64,000 nucleotides of DNA, taken from assembly GCF_018614655.1 (NCBI RefSeq), contig NZ_JAGGOG010000002.1, positions 124,001 through 188,000 on the forward strand, read 5' to 3'. The notes under the pieces are model-generated. The model did not search any database, had not been told where the DNA came from, and worked only from the letters and a program-made list of their open reading frames with translations. Positions 9,816 through 19,633 of this stretch are shown here, in pieces. Numbering within the stretch: position 1 is the stretch's first letter; every line of letters starts with the position of its first letter. The position numbers and the translations under genes are program-made. This stretch comes from Pseudomonas fluorescens (GTDB lineage: Bacteria; Pseudomonadota; Gammaproteobacteria; Pseudomonadales; Pseudomonadaceae).

Positions 9816-11084
9816 TTAGCCGTTGAACACATCATCCACGCTTTTCAGCGGGTAGTTCTTCGGATACGGCAGGGTTGCAACGCCGGTCTCGATGGCCGCT
9901 TTAGCCACGGCATCGGAGATCACGGTGATCAGGCGGGCATCCATTGGTTTCGGAATGATGTACTCACGACCGAATTCCAGTTTGATACCGCCGTAGGCGT
10001 CGCACACTTCCTGAGGTACCGGCAGCTTGGCCAGTTCGCGCAGGGCGTTGGCGGCGGCTACTTTCATCTCTTCGTTGATGCGCTTGGCGCGAACGTCCAG
10101 AGCACCACGGAAGATGAACGGGAAGCCCAGTACGTTGTTGACCTGGTTCGGGTAATCCGAACGACCGGTGGCCATGATCACGTCATCACGGGTAGCGTGA
10201 GCCAGGGCCGGAGCAATTTCCGGATCCGGATTGGAGCAAGCGAACACGATCGGGTTGGCCGCCATCAGCTTCAGGCCTTCGGCGCTCAGCAGGTTCGGAC
10301 CGGACAGGCCAACGAATACGTCAGCACCGTTCAAGGCGTCGTCAAGGGTACGCTTCTCGGACGGATGGGCAAACATCGCCTTGTACTGGTTCAGGTCGGT
10401 GCGCTCGGACTGGATCACGCCCTTGCTGTCGACCATGAAGATGTTTTCCAGCTTGGCGCCCATGCTCACGATCAGCTTCATGCAGGAGATGGCCGCAGCG
10501 CCAGCGCCCAGGCAGACGATCTTGGCTTCGCCGAGGGTTTTGCCAGCGATTTCCAGGGCGTTGATCATGCCGGCGGCAGTAACGATCGCGGTGCCGTGTT
10601 GGTCATCGTGGAATACCGGAATGTCGCACTGTTCGATCAGGGCCTTTTCGATCTCGAAGCACTCAGGTGCCTTGATGTCTTCCAGGTTGATACCACCGAA
10701 CGTGATGGAGATGCGTTTTACGGTGTCGATGAAAGCCTGCGGGCTTTCGGAGTCGACTTCGATGTCGAATACGTCGATGCCAGCAAAGCGCTTGAACAGC
10801 ACGCCCTTGCCTTCCATGACCGGCTTGGAAGCCAATGGGCCAAGGTTACCCAGGCCGAGAATCGCGGTGCCATCAGAAATCACTGCAACCAGATTGCCCT
10901 TGCCGGTGTACTTGTAGGCCAGCTCAGGGTCGCGGGCGATTTCACGCACGGGCTCTGCTACACCGGGGCTGTAGGCCAGCGACAGGTCGCGGGCGGTAGC
11001 AGTGGCTTTGGTGAGCTCGACACTCAGCTTTCCTGGACGAGGATGGGCGTGATATTCGAGAGCGGCAGTTTTCAAATCAGACAT
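9816..11084 (-). CDS. maeB: Malic enzyme, short form (malate to pyruvate plus CO2)
   Basis: Oxidative decarboxylation of malate to pyruvate, giving NAD(P)H for gluconeogenic growth. The 422-residue protein carries the malic-enzyme N-terminal motif LAYSPGVAEPVREIA, the FHDDQHGTAIV metal/substrate motif, and a Rossmann motif VCLGAGAAAIS. It lacks the C-terminal phosphotransacetylase-like domain of the about 760-residue MaeB enzymes, so it is the short class common in Pseudomonas. The NADP preference is inferred from family, not from visible residues. It is transcribed alone and ends at the terminator shared with ponA. Confidence 0.94.
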   Translation of the reverse strand: MSDLKTAALEYHAHPRPGKLSVELTKATATARDLSLAYSPGVAEPVREIARDPELAYKYTGKGNLVAVISDGTAILGLGNLGPLASKPVMEGKGVLFKRFAGIDVFDIEVDSESPQAFIDTVKRISITFGGINLEDIKAPECFEIEKALIEQCDIPVFHDDQHGTAIVTAAGMINALEIAGKTLGEAKIVCLGAGAAAISCMKLIVSMGAKLENIFMVDSKGVIQSERTDLNQYKAMFAHPSEKRTLDDALNGADVFVGLSGPNLLSAEGLKLMAANPIVFACSNPDPEIAPALAHATRDDVIMATGRSDYPNQVNNVLGFPFIFRGALDVRAKRINEEMKVAAANALRELAKLPVPQEVCDAYGGIKLEFGREYIIPKPMDARLITVISDAVAKAAIETGVATLPYPKNYPLKSVDDVFNG

Positions 11085-11265
11085 ATCGGCATTCCGCTTT
11101 TACTGTTGGACGACGGACCGCCGAGGATACGCGTGTCGCAAAGTCCCTACAAGACTGGGCGGTCACAGGTGTCAAGGGCCCTACCCTACGACTTTTGGCC
11201 AAGAGCCGCGAGATACAAGGGCTCAACTGTTCACAATTGCAATAAAAAATGTCTACAATTTTTTC

Positions 11266-12072
11266 TTATGGCGCCAGTTGCAACATGCCAGGATCGGTCA
11301 ATGGCAGAAGCCAACGGGCTTGGCTTTTTTCCAGGCCTCCTCGGCGGGATCGATCCACCACCCAACCACGGGCTTCGATTTCCCGGCCCTGTAGACGACT
11401 CAACCGGCCGCTGTCGAAACGCTTGAGCAGATTGGGCGCAATACGTAATACCAGCGAGCCCTGCAATTCGATCCAGACACCCCCACGATTGCGTTCGATT
11501 TTACTCACCTGCCCGCTGACGATGGCAAAGCCGGACCGCTTAATCTGCGCCGCACTTACAACCGGTGACTGGCGCCACAGCCCAAGGTGGGCCTGTCGGG
11601 CACTCTGTTCGGCGGCCTGTTGGCAGGCGACGAGTTCGACATTGGGTGCAACAGCCACCTGAAAACCCAGGCCAGCGGCGAGTAATTGCGCCTCCAGGTT
11701 TGCCCCATTGGTGCCATAGAGATGGGCCAGGGTGCGTCCGTAGTGATCTTTGCTCTCACGACCGAGCACCACGCCCACCCGACCGCTGCTGGCATCCACC
11801 ATGCCTTGCAAGCGCTCCCGCGCAGCCACGGCAAAAGGCTCGTCGGAACGACCCTTCTTACCGGTTTCCGGGGTGTTGACGCCAATCATGCGTACACTGC
11901 GACCATCTTTCAGGCGAACCGTATCGCCATCCACCACGCGCTGCACCTCAAAGGTGTCGACGGCGCTGGGAGCTGGACAAAACACCTGCGCCTGGACGGG
12001 CGCCAGCCAAATCGCAGACACAAAAAAGGCGCCCGCAAGGGACGCCTTTTTTAACAGCAGGGAACAGCCCAT
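11266..12072 (-). CDS. Secreted thermonuclease-family (SNase-like) nuclease
   Basis: The 268-residue protein has a signal peptide (about 1-28, ending VQAQ) and a staphylococcal-nuclease domain with VDGDTV (47-52), GVNTPET (64-70) and the catalytic Arg region SKDHYGRTLAHLY. Extra sequence of about 110 residues follows the SNase fold. It probably cleaves nucleic acids, in the periplasm or outside the cell. It starts 14 bases after rpmE. The rpmE terminator hairpin lies inside its signal-peptide codons, so read-through from rpmE would be limited. Function is by family only. Confidence 0.85.
   Translation of the reverse strand: MGCSLLLKKASLAGAFFVSAIWLAPVQAQVFCPAPSAVDTFEVQRVVDGDTVRLKDGRSVRMIGVNTPETGKKGRSDEPFAVAARERLQGMVDASSGRVGVVLGRESKDHYGRTLAHLYGTNGANLEAQLLAAGLGFQVAVAPNVELVACQQAAEQSARQAHLGLWRQSPVVSAAQIKRSGFAIVSGQVSKIERNRGGVWIELQGSLVLRIAPNLLKRFDSGRLSRLQGREIEARGWVVDRSRRGGLEKSQARWLLPLTDPGMLQLAP
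12022..12052 (-). terminator. Rho-independent hairpin inside the 5' coding region of the nuclease gene
   Basis: AAAAAAGGCG, CCC, loop GCAA, GGG, one unpaired A, then CGCCTTTTTT forms an almost perfect palindrome with A- and T-runs. On the minus strand it lies 35-65 bases after the rpmE stop and would terminate rpmE transcripts, but it encodes nuclease residues about 7-17. Confidence 0.85.
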
Positions 12073-12086
12073 CGGGCTCTTCAGCC

Positions 12087-12317
12087 TTACTCTGCAGCAG
12101 GAGTCTTGGCTTTGCCAAAAGCACCGAAACGGTCTGCGAAGCGCTGTACACGACCGCCAGTATCCAGAGTCTTCTGCTTACCGGTGTAGAACGGGTGGCA
12201 CTCGTTGCATACGTCAGTACCCAGTGGCTTGCACAGGTTCGAACGGGTTTCGAACTTGTTGCCGCAGCTGCAAGTTACTTCGATAGTTTCGTACGCTGGA
12301 TGGATATCGGCTTTCAT
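12087..12317 (-). CDS. rpmE: 50S ribosomal protein L31 (zinc-binding form)
   Basis: Component of the large ribosomal subunit at the inter-subunit bridge. The 76-residue protein starts [14 protein letters not shown] and has the four zinc-type cysteines (CSC at 16-18, CNEC at 37-40) of the C+ form, so it should be replaced under zinc shortage by a C-minus paralog elsewhere. A sigma-70 promoter and a leader hairpin are visible upstream. The last third ([11 protein letters not shown]) is the usual variable tail. Confidence 0.97.
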   Translation of the reverse strand: MKADIHPAYETIEVTCSCGNKFETRSNLCKPLGTDVCNECHPFYTGKQKTLDTGGRVQRFADRFGAFGKAKTPAAE

Positions 12318-12347
12318 GGTGTATTCCTCAGGCTAGCGTGCCGCCAC

Positions 12348-12363
12348 TCGACACTATTGTCGA
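12348..12363 (-). promoter_or_regulatory. Stem-loop in the rpmE 5' leader
   Basis: TCGACA-CTAT-TGTCGA is a perfect 6-bp stem with a 4-base loop, between the putative rpmE promoter and its start codon. L31 genes of gammaproteobacteria are known to have autoregulatory leaders; assigning this hairpin to that role is inference. Confidence 0.45.
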
Positions 12364-12387
12364 ATACCGCACGTAATTAGGCCGCGG

Positions 12388-12415
12388 ATTCTACCAGACC
12401 TTTTTAAACGCGCAA
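12388..12415 (-). promoter_or_regulatory. Sigma-70 promoter of rpmE
   Basis: On the minus strand: TTGCGC (-35), 16-base spacer, TAGAAT (-10, five of six consensus). It lies about 70 bases ahead of the rpmE ATG. Confidence 0.6.
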
Positions 12416-12444
12416 GCGGCTCCATAGCCCCTTTCATCAGAAAT

Positions 12445-12469
12445 TGTGAGAGTGGGCTTGCTCCCACAC
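12445..12469. repeat. Single short REP-like hairpin, family A
   Basis: TGTGAGAGTGGGCTTGCTCCCACA is a compact palindrome related to the REP core, in the gap between the divergent genes rpmE and priA. Confidence 0.6.
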
Positions 12470-12524
12470 AGGACACTTCCACCACTCGTCTGCTAGGCTC
12501 GCGCCCTTCTTCACCGCCCGCCAT

Positions 12525-14759
12525 ATGAGAACCTCCCGCGTGCCCGACGCCATTTTGCGCCTCGCCCTGCCCTCGCCCCTGCGCCGCCTGTTCGACTACC
12601 GCGCACCCGCCGGCGTGCTGCGGTCGCAGTTGCAGCCGGGGATGCGCGTGCGGGTGCCGTTCGGACGGCGCGAGATGATCGGCATTCTGGTGGAAGTCAC
12701 TGACCACAGTGAAGTGCCCGCCGAAAAGCTCAAGCCGGCCCTGGCCCTGCTGGACGCCACGCCGCCTTTGCCGCCTTCGCTGTTCAAGCTGTGCCTGTGG
12801 ACCTCCCAGTACTACCAACACAGCCTGGGCGACACCCTGAGCTGGGCGCTGCCAGTGCTGTTGCGCCAGGGCGAACTGGCCGAAGCCCGACAGGAACGCT
12901 TCTGGTCGATGGTCCCCGGCGCCCGCCTGGACGACCCGCGTATCGCGCGTGCCCCACGCCAGCGGGAGGCCCTGGCCACCCTGGCCCAGCATCCCCATGG
13001 CGTAGCCCACCCGCTATTAAGCAAGCTGATGTTGAGCAAGGACAGCCTGGACCTGCTGCTCGCCAAGGGCCTGGTGCAGGTGGAGATCCGCAAACACGCG
13101 CCAAGGGAGCGTCACGAACACTGGCTGGCCCAACCGGAACTGCCACTGAACCCGGAACAGCGCGCCGCCTTTGAAGCGATTCGCGCAGGCTTCGATAGTT
13201 TCCACGCGTTCCTGCTGGCCGGCGTCACCGGCAGCGGCAAGACCGAAGTCTATTTGCAACTGATCCGCGAGACCCTCGAAGCCGGCAAGCAGGCGCTGGT
13301 GCTGATCCCCGAGATCAACCTTGGGCCGCAAACCCTGGCGCGCTTCGAGCAACGCTTCAACGCGCGCATTGCCCTGGTGCACTCGGCAGTCAACGACCGC
13401 GAACGCCTCGAGTCGTGGCTGGCGGCACGAGACGGCGAGGCCGACATTATTATCGGCACCCGTTCAGCGCTGTTCACCCCGATGAAAAATCCGGGGCTGA
13501 TCATTATTGATGAAGAACACGACGGCTCTTATAAACAGCAGGAAGGCCTGCGCTACCACGCCCGCGACCTGGCCCTGGTGCGGGCGCGCCAGGAAAACAT
13601 CCCGATTGTGCTGGGCTCGGCTACGCCTTCCCTGGAAAGCCTGCACAACGCCTACACCGGGCGCTACGGCCTGCTGCGCCTGAATGAACGCGCAGGCGGC
13701 GCCAAGCAACCACGCTTCTTACGCCTGGACGTCAAAAGTCGCCCGCTGGACAGCGGCATTTCCGGCCCCATGCAGCAAGCCATTGGCCAAACCCTGGCGG
13801 CCGGCCAGCAAGTATTGGTGTTCCTCAACCGCCGAGGGTTTGCACCGACACTGCTGTGCCACGACTGCGGCTGGATGTCCGAGTGCAACCGCTGTGACGC
13901 GCGCATGACCGTGCATCAACGCTCCGGCGAGCTGCGCTGCCACCACTGCGGGCACGTGGAACGAGTGCCGCGCCATTGCCCGCAATGCGGCAAGGTTGAC
14001 CTGCGCCCCGTGGGTGCCGGCACCGAGCGCGCCGAGGAACGGTTGGGGATTCTGTTTCCGGATTTCCCGGTATTGCGCGTCGACCGCGACAGTACGTCGC
14101 GCAAGGACGCGATGAATCAGTTGTTCGCCACCATTCAAAAGGGCCAGCCGTGCATTTTGGTGGGCACGCAGATGCTCGCCAAAGGGCACCACTTCCCGCG
14201 GGTGACCCTGGTGTCGATCCTGGATGCCGACGGCGGGCTGTTTTCCGGGGACTTTCGCGCCAGCGAGCGCATGGCGCAGTTGATCGTCCAGGTGGCAGGG
14301 CGCGCCGGACGCGCCGAAGAACCCGGTAGAGTGATCATCCAGACCCACCTCGCCGACCATCCGCTGCTGATCCAGCTGACTGAACAAGGCTACTTCGCCT
14401 TCGCCGAGCAGGCGTTGAGCGAGCGTCGCTCCGCCGGTTTGCCGCCGTTCTCCCACCTCGCGCTGCTACGGGCTGAAGCCCACAAGCCCGGCCAAGCCGA
14501 AGGCTTCCTGGACGAAGCCTGCAGCGAGGCTGAACGTTTGCTGGGTGAACTGGGACTGACCGGCATCGAGTTGCTGGGCCCGGTGCCGGCGCCCATGGAG
14601 CGCCGCGCCGGACGTTATCGAGCGCAGCTACTCTTGCAAGCAACCGCCCGGGCCCCCTTGCATCGTTTATTAAGCAGTTGGCTGCTGGCCCTGGAGCAAA
14701 TGCCCAGCGGGCGGCAGGTGCGCTGGTCGCTGGATGTGGATCCTGTAGATTTGTACTAA
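12525..14759 (+). CDS. priA: Primosomal protein N' (replication-restart helicase)
   Basis: Superfamily 2 helicase that reloads the replisome at stalled forks. The 744-residue protein has the N-terminal DNA-binding region (DAILRLALPSPLRRLFDY), Walker A GVTGSGKT at 233-240, a DEEHD box, and the zinc-binding cysteine cluster (CHDCGWMSECNRC and CHHCG/CPQCG, about 445-490) followed by the second helicase lobe. An alternative GTG five codons downstream (VPDAIL) would also fit. It is divergent from rpmE and upstream of argS by 132 bases. Confidence 0.97.
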   Translation: MRTSRVPDAILRLALPSPLRRLFDYRAPAGVLRSQLQPGMRVRVPFGRREMIGILVEVTDHSEVPAEKLKPALALLDATPPLPPSLFKLCLWTSQYYQHSLGDTLSWALPVLLRQGELAEARQERFWSMVPGARLDDPRIARAPRQREALATLAQHPHGVAHPLLSKLMLSKDSLDLLLAKGLVQVEIRKHAPRERHEHWLAQPELPLNPEQRAAFEAIRAGFDSFHAFLLAGVTGSGKTEVYLQLIRETLEAGKQALVLIPEINLGPQTLARFEQRFNARIALVHSAVNDRERLESWLAARDGEADIIIGTRSALFTPMKNPGLIIIDEEHDGSYKQQEGLRYHARDLALVRARQENIPIVLGSATPSLESLHNAYTGRYGLLRLNERAGGAKQPRFLRLDVKSRPLDSGISGPMQQAIGQTLAAGQQVLVFLNRRGFAPTLLCHDCGWMSECNRCDARMTVHQRSGELRCHHCGHVERVPRHCPQCGKVDLRPVGAGTERAEERLGILFPDFPVLRVDRDSTSRKDAMNQLFATIQKGQPCILVGTQMLAKGHHFPRVTLVSILDADGGLFSGDFRASERMAQLIVQVAGRAGRAEEPGRVIIQTHLADHPLLIQLTEQGYFAFAEQALSERRSAGLPPFSHLALLRAEAHKPGQAEGFLDEACSEAERLLGELGLTGIELLGPVPAPMERRAGRYRAQLLLQATARAPLHRLLSSWLLALEQMPSGRQVRWSLDVDPVDLY

Positions 14760-14891
14760 GTCGGCTTCACGGGCGGTTAATCGTCCGTCAGGGATCCACG
14801 AAGGTTGGCAAGCCCGCCCTCGCCACGGATAATGCCCAGTTTTTCCACCTGCGCATCGACGCGCCGCCGCTTGCGGTCGAAAGAGAAGACC

Positions 14892-16628
14892 ATGAAAGAC
14901 ACCATTCGCCAGCTGATCCAACAAGCCATCACCCAACTCGTCAACGAAGGTGTGTTGCCTGAAGGCCTGACGCCGGCGATCCAGGTGGAAAACACCCGCG
15001 ACAAGACCCACGGTGACTTTGCCAGCAACATCGCCATGATGCTGGCCAAGCCTGCGGGCATGAAACCTCGCGACCTGGCGGAAAAAATCATCGCCGCGCT
15101 GCCCGCCGACCCGCAAGTCAGCAAGGCCGAAATCGCCGGCCCGGGCTTTATCAATATCTTCCAGAACACCCAGGCCCTGGCTTCGCGCCTGGACACAGCC
15201 CTGGCCGACGCCAACATCGGTGTGCGCAAGGCCGGCCCTGTCCAGCGTGTGGCGGTCGACCTGTCGGCACCCAACCTGGCCAAGGAAATGCACGTTGGCC
15301 ACTTGCGCTCGACCATCATTGGCGACGGCGTGGCACGGGTCCTGGAGTTTCTCGGTGACACGGTGATCCGTCAGAACCACGTGGGCGACTGGGGCACCCA
15401 GTTCGGCATGCTGATGGCGTACCTGCAAGAAAACCCGGTCACCAGCAACGAACTGGCCGACCTGGAAAACTTCTACCGCGCCGCCAAGAAGCGTTTCGAC
15501 GAATCCGAAGACTTCGCCGACCGCGCCCGTAGCCTGGTGGTCAAGCTGCAGGCTGGTGACCCAGAGTGCCTCGCGCTGTGGAGCCGCTTCCGCGATATCT
15601 CGCTGTCGCACTGCCAGGAAATCTACGAGCTGCTCAACGTCAAGTTGACCCCGGCCGACGTGATGGGCGAAAGCGCCTACAACGATGACTTGATCAACGT
15701 GGTCAACGCGCTCAAGGCCAAGGGCCTGCTGGTAGAAAGCAACGGCGCCCAGTGCGTGTTTCTCGAAGAATTCAAGACCGCCGATGGCGAGCCGCTGCCA
15801 GTGATCATCGTCAAGGCCGATGGCGGCTACCTCTACGCCACCACCGACCTGGCCGCCGTGCGCTACCGCAGCGGCGTGCTGAAAGCCGACCGCGCTCTGT
15901 ATTTCGTCGACCAGCGCCAGGCCCTGCACTTCCAGCAAGTGTTCGAAGTGGCGCGCCGCGCCGGTTTCGTCACCCACCCGATGCACATGGAACACATGGG
16001 CTTCGGCACCATGAACGGCGCCGATGGTCGCCCGTTCAAAACCCGCGACGGCGGCACCGTGAAGCTGATCGACCTGCTGAACGAAGCCCAGGAACGCGCC
16101 TACACCCTGGTGAAGGAAAAGAACCCGGAACTGGCCGAAGCCGACCTGCGCAACATTGCCCGTGTAGTAGGCATCGGCGCAGTGAAATACGCCGACTTGT
16201 CCAAGCACCGCACCAGCGACTACAGCTTCAACTTCGAGTTGATGCTCAACTTCGAAGGCAACACTGCACCGTACTTGCTGTATGCCTACACTCGGGTAGC
16301 CGGTGTGTTCCGCAAGCTGGGCAAGGACTTCAGTGAAGTCCAAGGCCAGATCAACCTTGAAGCGCCACAGGAACACGAACTGGCGGCCAAGCTGGCGCAG
16401 TTCGGCGAAGTGCTGAACAGCGTGGGCGAGAAAGGCACACCGCATATCCTCTGCACCTATTTGTACGAAGTCGCCGGGTTGTTCTCCAGCTTCTACGAGA
16501 ACTGCCCGATCCTGACTGCCGACAACGAAGCGCAAAAGCAAAGCCGCCTGCGCCTCGCCGCACTGGCTGGACGGACCCTCAAGCAAGGCCTGGAGCTGTT
16601 GGGCCTGGAAACTCTGGAGCGTATGTAA
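14892..16628 (+). CDS. argS: Arginyl-tRNA synthetase
   Basis: Class I aminoacyl-tRNA synthetase charging tRNA-Arg. The 578-residue protein begins [12 protein letters not shown] with the Arg-specific N-terminal additional domain. It carries the HIGH-type motif as HVGH in [16 protein letters not shown] and ends with the DALR anticodon-binding domain. The start at 14892 is chosen because the longer frame adds 29 residues unlike ArgS. A SPOR-domain gene follows one base after the stop, so the two are co-transcribed. Confidence 0.97.
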   Translation: MKDTIRQLIQQAITQLVNEGVLPEGLTPAIQVENTRDKTHGDFASNIAMMLAKPAGMKPRDLAEKIIAALPADPQVSKAEIAGPGFINIFQNTQALASRLDTALADANIGVRKAGPVQRVAVDLSAPNLAKEMHVGHLRSTIIGDGVARVLEFLGDTVIRQNHVGDWGTQFGMLMAYLQENPVTSNELADLENFYRAAKKRFDESEDFADRARSLVVKLQAGDPECLALWSRFRDISLSHCQEIYELLNVKLTPADVMGESAYNDDLINVVNALKAKGLLVESNGAQCVFLEEFKTADGEPLPVIIVKADGGYLYATTDLAAVRYRSGVLKADRALYFVDQRQALHFQQVFEVARRAGFVTHPMHMEHMGFGTMNGADGRPFKTRDGGTVKLIDLLNEAQERAYTLVKEKNPELAEADLRNIARVVGIGAVKYADLSKHRTSDYSFNFELMLNFEGNTAPYLLYAYTRVAGVFRKLGKDFSEVQGQINLEAPQEHELAAKLAQFGEVLNSVGEKGTPHILCTYLYEVAGLFSSFYENCPILTADNEAQKQSRLRLAALAGRTLKQGLELLGLETLERM

Positions 16629-16629
16629 G

Positions 16630-17340
16630 TTGGCTGCCAAGAAAAAACCTGCACCCAAGCGCGGCGCCAGCCGCTACCAGGCACCGGCGAAGAAGCCCAT
16701 TCCGGGCTGGTTGTGGATGGCCATCGGCCTGACCGTCGGCGCGTTTATCGTGTTTCTGATGAAGCTGGAGCCAGGCAAGGGCGATGACGTCAAACGGGTC
16801 AAGCAGGAGCAGCAGAAAGCCACGAAAATGGCCGAAGCGAACAAAACGCCGCCGAGCCCTACTGCGCCAGTGAAGCCTAAATACGACTTCTACACGCTGC
16901 TGCCGGAATCGGAAGTGATTGTGCCGCAGGAGGCCGTACCAGAGAAAACCTTGCCGACGCCACAGATACCCGTGGTTCCAACCACCCCTGTGACGCCGGC
17001 AGAAGCGGCAAAAATCGACACTGCACGAGCCCAGGCCGCGCTGGCCGGGATTACCCCGCCGCCACCGCCGCCTGTCGCTACCACCAAGGCGGCGCCGGTG
17101 ACCAAGTTCTTCCTGCAGGCGGGTTCGTTCCCCAAACAGGCGGATGCTGATCGGGTGCGGGCGCAGATTATCCTGCTCGGGCAATCGGTGACAGTGGAGT
17201 CCGGGACGGTGAAGGAAGCGACGTGGTATCGGGTGCTTGTAGGACCGTTCAGCAACCGCGAGCAACTGACCGTCGCTCAGAAACAACTGGCTGGCGCAGG
17301 GTTTAGCAACCTGTTGTTACAACAGCGCCAGACGCGCTGA
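16630..17340 (+). CDS. SPOR-domain membrane protein, FtsN-like
   Basis: The 236-residue protein starts at a TTG one base after argS. It has a basic cytoplasmic tail (AAKKKPAPKRGASRYQ), one membrane helix (about 26-44, WLWMAIGLTVGAFIVFLM), a long Pro/Thr/Ala-rich linker, and a C-terminal SPOR domain (about 158-232; FLQAGSFPKQADADRV and YRVLVGPFSNREQ). This layout is that of FtsN and other septal cell-wall proteins. In pseudomonads the gene normally sits between argS and hslV. FtsN itself is a reasonable guess, but the essential FtsN helices cannot be confirmed by eye. Confidence 0.85.
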   Translation: MAAKKKPAPKRGASRYQAPAKKPIPGWLWMAIGLTVGAFIVFLMKLEPGKGDDVKRVKQEQQKATKMAEANKTPPSPTAPVKPKYDFYTLLPESEVIVPQEAVPEKTLPTPQIPVVPTTPVTPAEAAKIDTARAQAALAGITPPPPPPVATTKAAPVTKFFLQAGSFPKQADADRVRAQIILLGQSVTVESGTVKEATWYRVLVGPFSNREQLTVAQKQLAGAGFSNLLLQQRQTR

Positions 17341-17361
17341 TTCCAGGCTAAACGCGAACCC

Positions 17362-17405
17362 AATGTGGGAGCGGCGGTGCGACGATTCGACTTGCTCGCG
17401 AATGC
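17362..17405. repeat. REP element, variant arm (subtype with internal insertion)
   Basis: ATGTGGGAGCGGCGGTGCG, then ACGATTCGA and CTTGCTCGCGAATGC: the family A core split by about 15 extra bases. Only one arm is present. It abuts copy 1 of the family B palindrome. Confidence 0.75.
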
Positions 17406-17409
17406 AGTT

Positions 17410-17500
17410 GTAGCCGCTAGGCTGCGATGGGCTGCGCAGCGGCCCCAGGGGCGGTCCTGCGGACACGCATCGCAGCCTCGTGCCTCGGCAGCGGCTACAG
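17410..17500. repeat. Large palindrome, family B, copy 1 (left arm shortened)
   Basis: GTAGCCGCT...AGGCTGCGATGGG on the left pairs with CGCATCGCAGCCTCG...AGCGGCTACAG on the right. Compared with copies at 22900 and 53491, about 11 bases (GTCGAGGCACG) are missing from the left arm only. It lies between the SPOR gene and hslV. Confidence 0.85.
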
Positions 17501-17589
17501 TCCTCCCTTCCTACAGTTGAAATCCCCCTCGCCACCCCCATATGAGTTCCATCAGGGCATTTTCGCCCCGCAGCGTGGAGACTCTCCCC

Positions 17590-18120
17590 TTGACCACCAT
17601 CGTTTCAGTTCGCCGCCACGGCATAGTCGTCATGGGCGGCGACGGCCAGGTTTCCCTTGGCAATACCGTGATGAAAGGCAACGCCAAAAAAGTGCGTCGC
17701 CTGTACCACGGCCAGGTCCTCGCAGGTTTTGCGGGGGCCACCGCTGACGCTTTTACCCTGTTCGAGCGTTTCGAAGGCCAACTTGAGAAACACCAGGGCC
17801 ACTTGGTTCGCGCCGCCGTCGAGCTCGCCAAAGAATGGCGCACCGACCGCTCCCTCAGCCGCCTTGAAGCCATGCTGGCGGTCGCCAACAAAGACGCCTC
17901 CCTGATCATCACCGGGAACGGCGATGTGGTAGAACCAGAGCACGGCCTGATTGCCATGGGCTCCGGCGGTGGCTACGCCCAGGCTGCGGCCAGCGCACTG
18001 TTGAAGAAAACCGATCTGTCGGCCCGTGAAATCGTCGAAACAGCCCTCGGTATCGCCGGCGACATCTGTGTCTTCACCAACCACAACTTCACCATTGAGG
18101 AGCAGGACCTCGCAGAATAA
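17590..18120 (+). CDS. hslV: ATP-dependent protease subunit HslV (ClpQ)
   Basis: Proteasome-like peptidase dodecamer working with HslU in the cytoplasm. The start is the TTG at 17590, giving MTTIVSVRR, because Thr2 must become the N-terminal catalytic nucleophile; an ATG at 17542 would add 16 residues and block this. The product is 176 residues, the family length, with [10 protein letters not shown] and GSGGGYA motifs. GGAG is visible 11 bases upstream. hslU follows after 38 bases. Confidence 0.96.
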   Translation: MTTIVSVRRHGIVVMGGDGQVSLGNTVMKGNAKKVRRLYHGQVLAGFAGATADAFTLFERFEGQLEKHQGHLVRAAVELAKEWRTDRSLSRLEAMLAVANKDASLIITGNGDVVEPEHGLIAMGSGGGYAQAAASALLKKTDLSAREIVETALGIAGDICVFTNHNFTIEEQDLAE

Positions 18121-18158
18121 GCCGTCGGCTTTTTCTTGCTTGAGGACCACCTATTATT

Positions 18159-19496
18159 ATGTCCATGACTCCCCGCGAAATCGTCCACGAACTCAACCGC
18201 CATATCATCGGCCAGGACGATGCCAAGCGCGCCGTTGCCATTGCCCTGCGTAACCGCTGGCGCCGGATGCAACTGCCCGAAGAATTGCGTGTTGAAGTAA
18301 CCCCCAAGAACATCCTGATGATCGGGCCTACTGGTGTCGGTAAAACCGAGATCGCCCGCCGCCTGGCCAAACTGGCCAACGCACCGTTCATCAAGGTTGA
18401 AGCGACCAAGTTCACCGAAGTCGGCTATGTGGGCCGTGACGTCGAATCGATCATCCGTGATCTGGCCGACGCCGCCCTGAAGTTGTTGCGCGAACAGGAA
18501 ATGACCAAGGTCAGCCACCGCGCTGAAGACGCCGCCGAAGAACGCATCCTCGACGCCCTGCTGCCACCGGCACGCATGGGTTTCAACGAAGACGCGGCGC
18601 CAACCTCGGATTCCAACACCCGCCAGCTGTTCCGCAAGCGCCTGCGTGAAGGCCAACTGGACGACAAGGAAATCGAGATCGAAGTCGCCGAAGTGTCCGG
18701 TGTCGACATCTCCGCGCCACCTGGCATGGAAGAAATGACCAGCCAGTTGCAGAACCTGTTCGCCAATATGGGCAAGGGCAAGAAAAAAAGCCGCAAGCTC
18801 AAGGTGAAAGAAGCGCTGAAACTGGTGCGTGATGAAGAAGCCGGGCGCCTGGTCAACGAGGAAGAACTCAAGGCCAAGGCCCTGGAAGCAGTCGAGCAGC
18901 ACGGTATCGTGTTTATCGATGAGATCGACAAGGTGGCCAAGCGCGGCAACTCCGGTGGCGTTGACGTGTCCCGTGAAGGCGTACAGCGCGACCTGCTGCC
19001 GCTGATCGAAGGCTGCACTGTCAACACCAAGCTGGGCATGGTCAAGACCGACCACATCCTGTTTATCGCCTCCGGTGCGTTCCACCTGAGCAAGCCAAGC
19101 GACCTGGTGCCGGAGCTGCAAGGCCGCCTGCCGATTCGCGTGGAACTCAAGGCGCTGACCCCTGGCGACTTCGAACGCATCCTCAGCGAGCCACACGCGT
19201 CGCTGACCGAGCAGTACCGTGAGCTGCTGAAAACCGAAGGCCTGGCCATCGAGTTCCTGCCGGACGGTATCAAGCGCCTGGCGGAGATCGCCTGGCAGGT
19301 CAACGAGAAGACCGAGAACATCGGTGCCCGCCGTCTGCACACCTTGCTTGAGCGCCTGCTGGAGGAAGTGTCCTTCAGCGCTGGTGACATGGCCGGAGCG
19401 CAGAATGGCGAGGCGATCAAGATCGACGCCGACTACGTCAATGGCCACTTGGGCGAATTGGCGCAGAACGAAGATCTGTCTCGTTATATCCTGTAA
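18159..19496 (+). CDS. hslU: HslU ATPase (ClpY), unfoldase of the HslVU protease
   Basis: AAA+ unfoldase that feeds proteins to HslV. The 445-residue protein starts [20 protein letters not shown], has Walker A GPTGVGKT at 56-63, pore region GYVGRD, an intermediate domain (about 110-240), Walker [10 protein letters not shown], and ends EDLSRYIL, the C-terminal tail that docks into HslV. It is a two-gene heat-shock operon with hslV. A REP pair begins three bases after the stop. Confidence 0.97.
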   Translation: MSMTPREIVHELNRHIIGQDDAKRAVAIALRNRWRRMQLPEELRVEVTPKNILMIGPTGVGKTEIARRLAKLANAPFIKVEATKFTEVGYVGRDVESIIRDLADAALKLLREQEMTKVSHRAEDAAEERILDALLPPARMGFNEDAAPTSDSNTRQLFRKRLREGQLDDKEIEIEVAEVSGVDISAPPGMEEMTSQLQNLFANMGKGKKKSRKLKVKEALKLVRDEEAGRLVNEEELKAKALEAVEQHGIVFIDEIDKVAKRGNSGGVDVSREGVQRDLLPLIEGCTVNTKLGMVKTDHILFIASGAFHLSKPSDLVPELQGRLPIRVELKALTPGDFERILSEPHASLTEQYRELLKTEGLAIEFLPDGIKRLAEIAWQVNEKTENIGARRLHTLLERLLEEVSFSAGDMAGAQNGEAIKIDADYVNGHLGELAQNEDLSRYIL

Positions 19497-19499
19497 GCC

Positions 19500-19588
19500 T
19501 GTGGGAGCGGGCTTGCTCGCGATAGCGGTGTGCCGGTCACTGAGGTAGCGACTGATCCACCGCTATCGCGAGCAAGCCCGCTCCCACA
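19500..19588. repeat. REP doublet, family A
   Basis: TGTGGGAGCGGGCTTGCTCG is followed by its inverted copy CGAGCAAGCCCGCTCCCACA across about 45 bases, directly after the hslU stop codon. Confidence 0.9.
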
Positions 19589-19633
19589 TTTTGCAGCCGG
19601 TTCCTTCAGGATCATCCATGAGCGGTTCCCCCA

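Noticed and set aside
14670..16658. A 662-residue open frame antisense to argS
   Set aside because: GC-rich codon bias of argS keeps this frame open; it has no family motifs and no ribosome site.
17410..17500. Family B palindromes as insertion sequences
   Set aside because: About 100 bases, no open frame, no target duplications visible; better described as non-coding palindromic repeats.
17973..19448. A 491-residue open frame antisense to hslU
   Set aside because: Shadow of a conserved gene with strong third-position GC bias; sequence is Gln/Leu/Phe-rich without recognisable domains.
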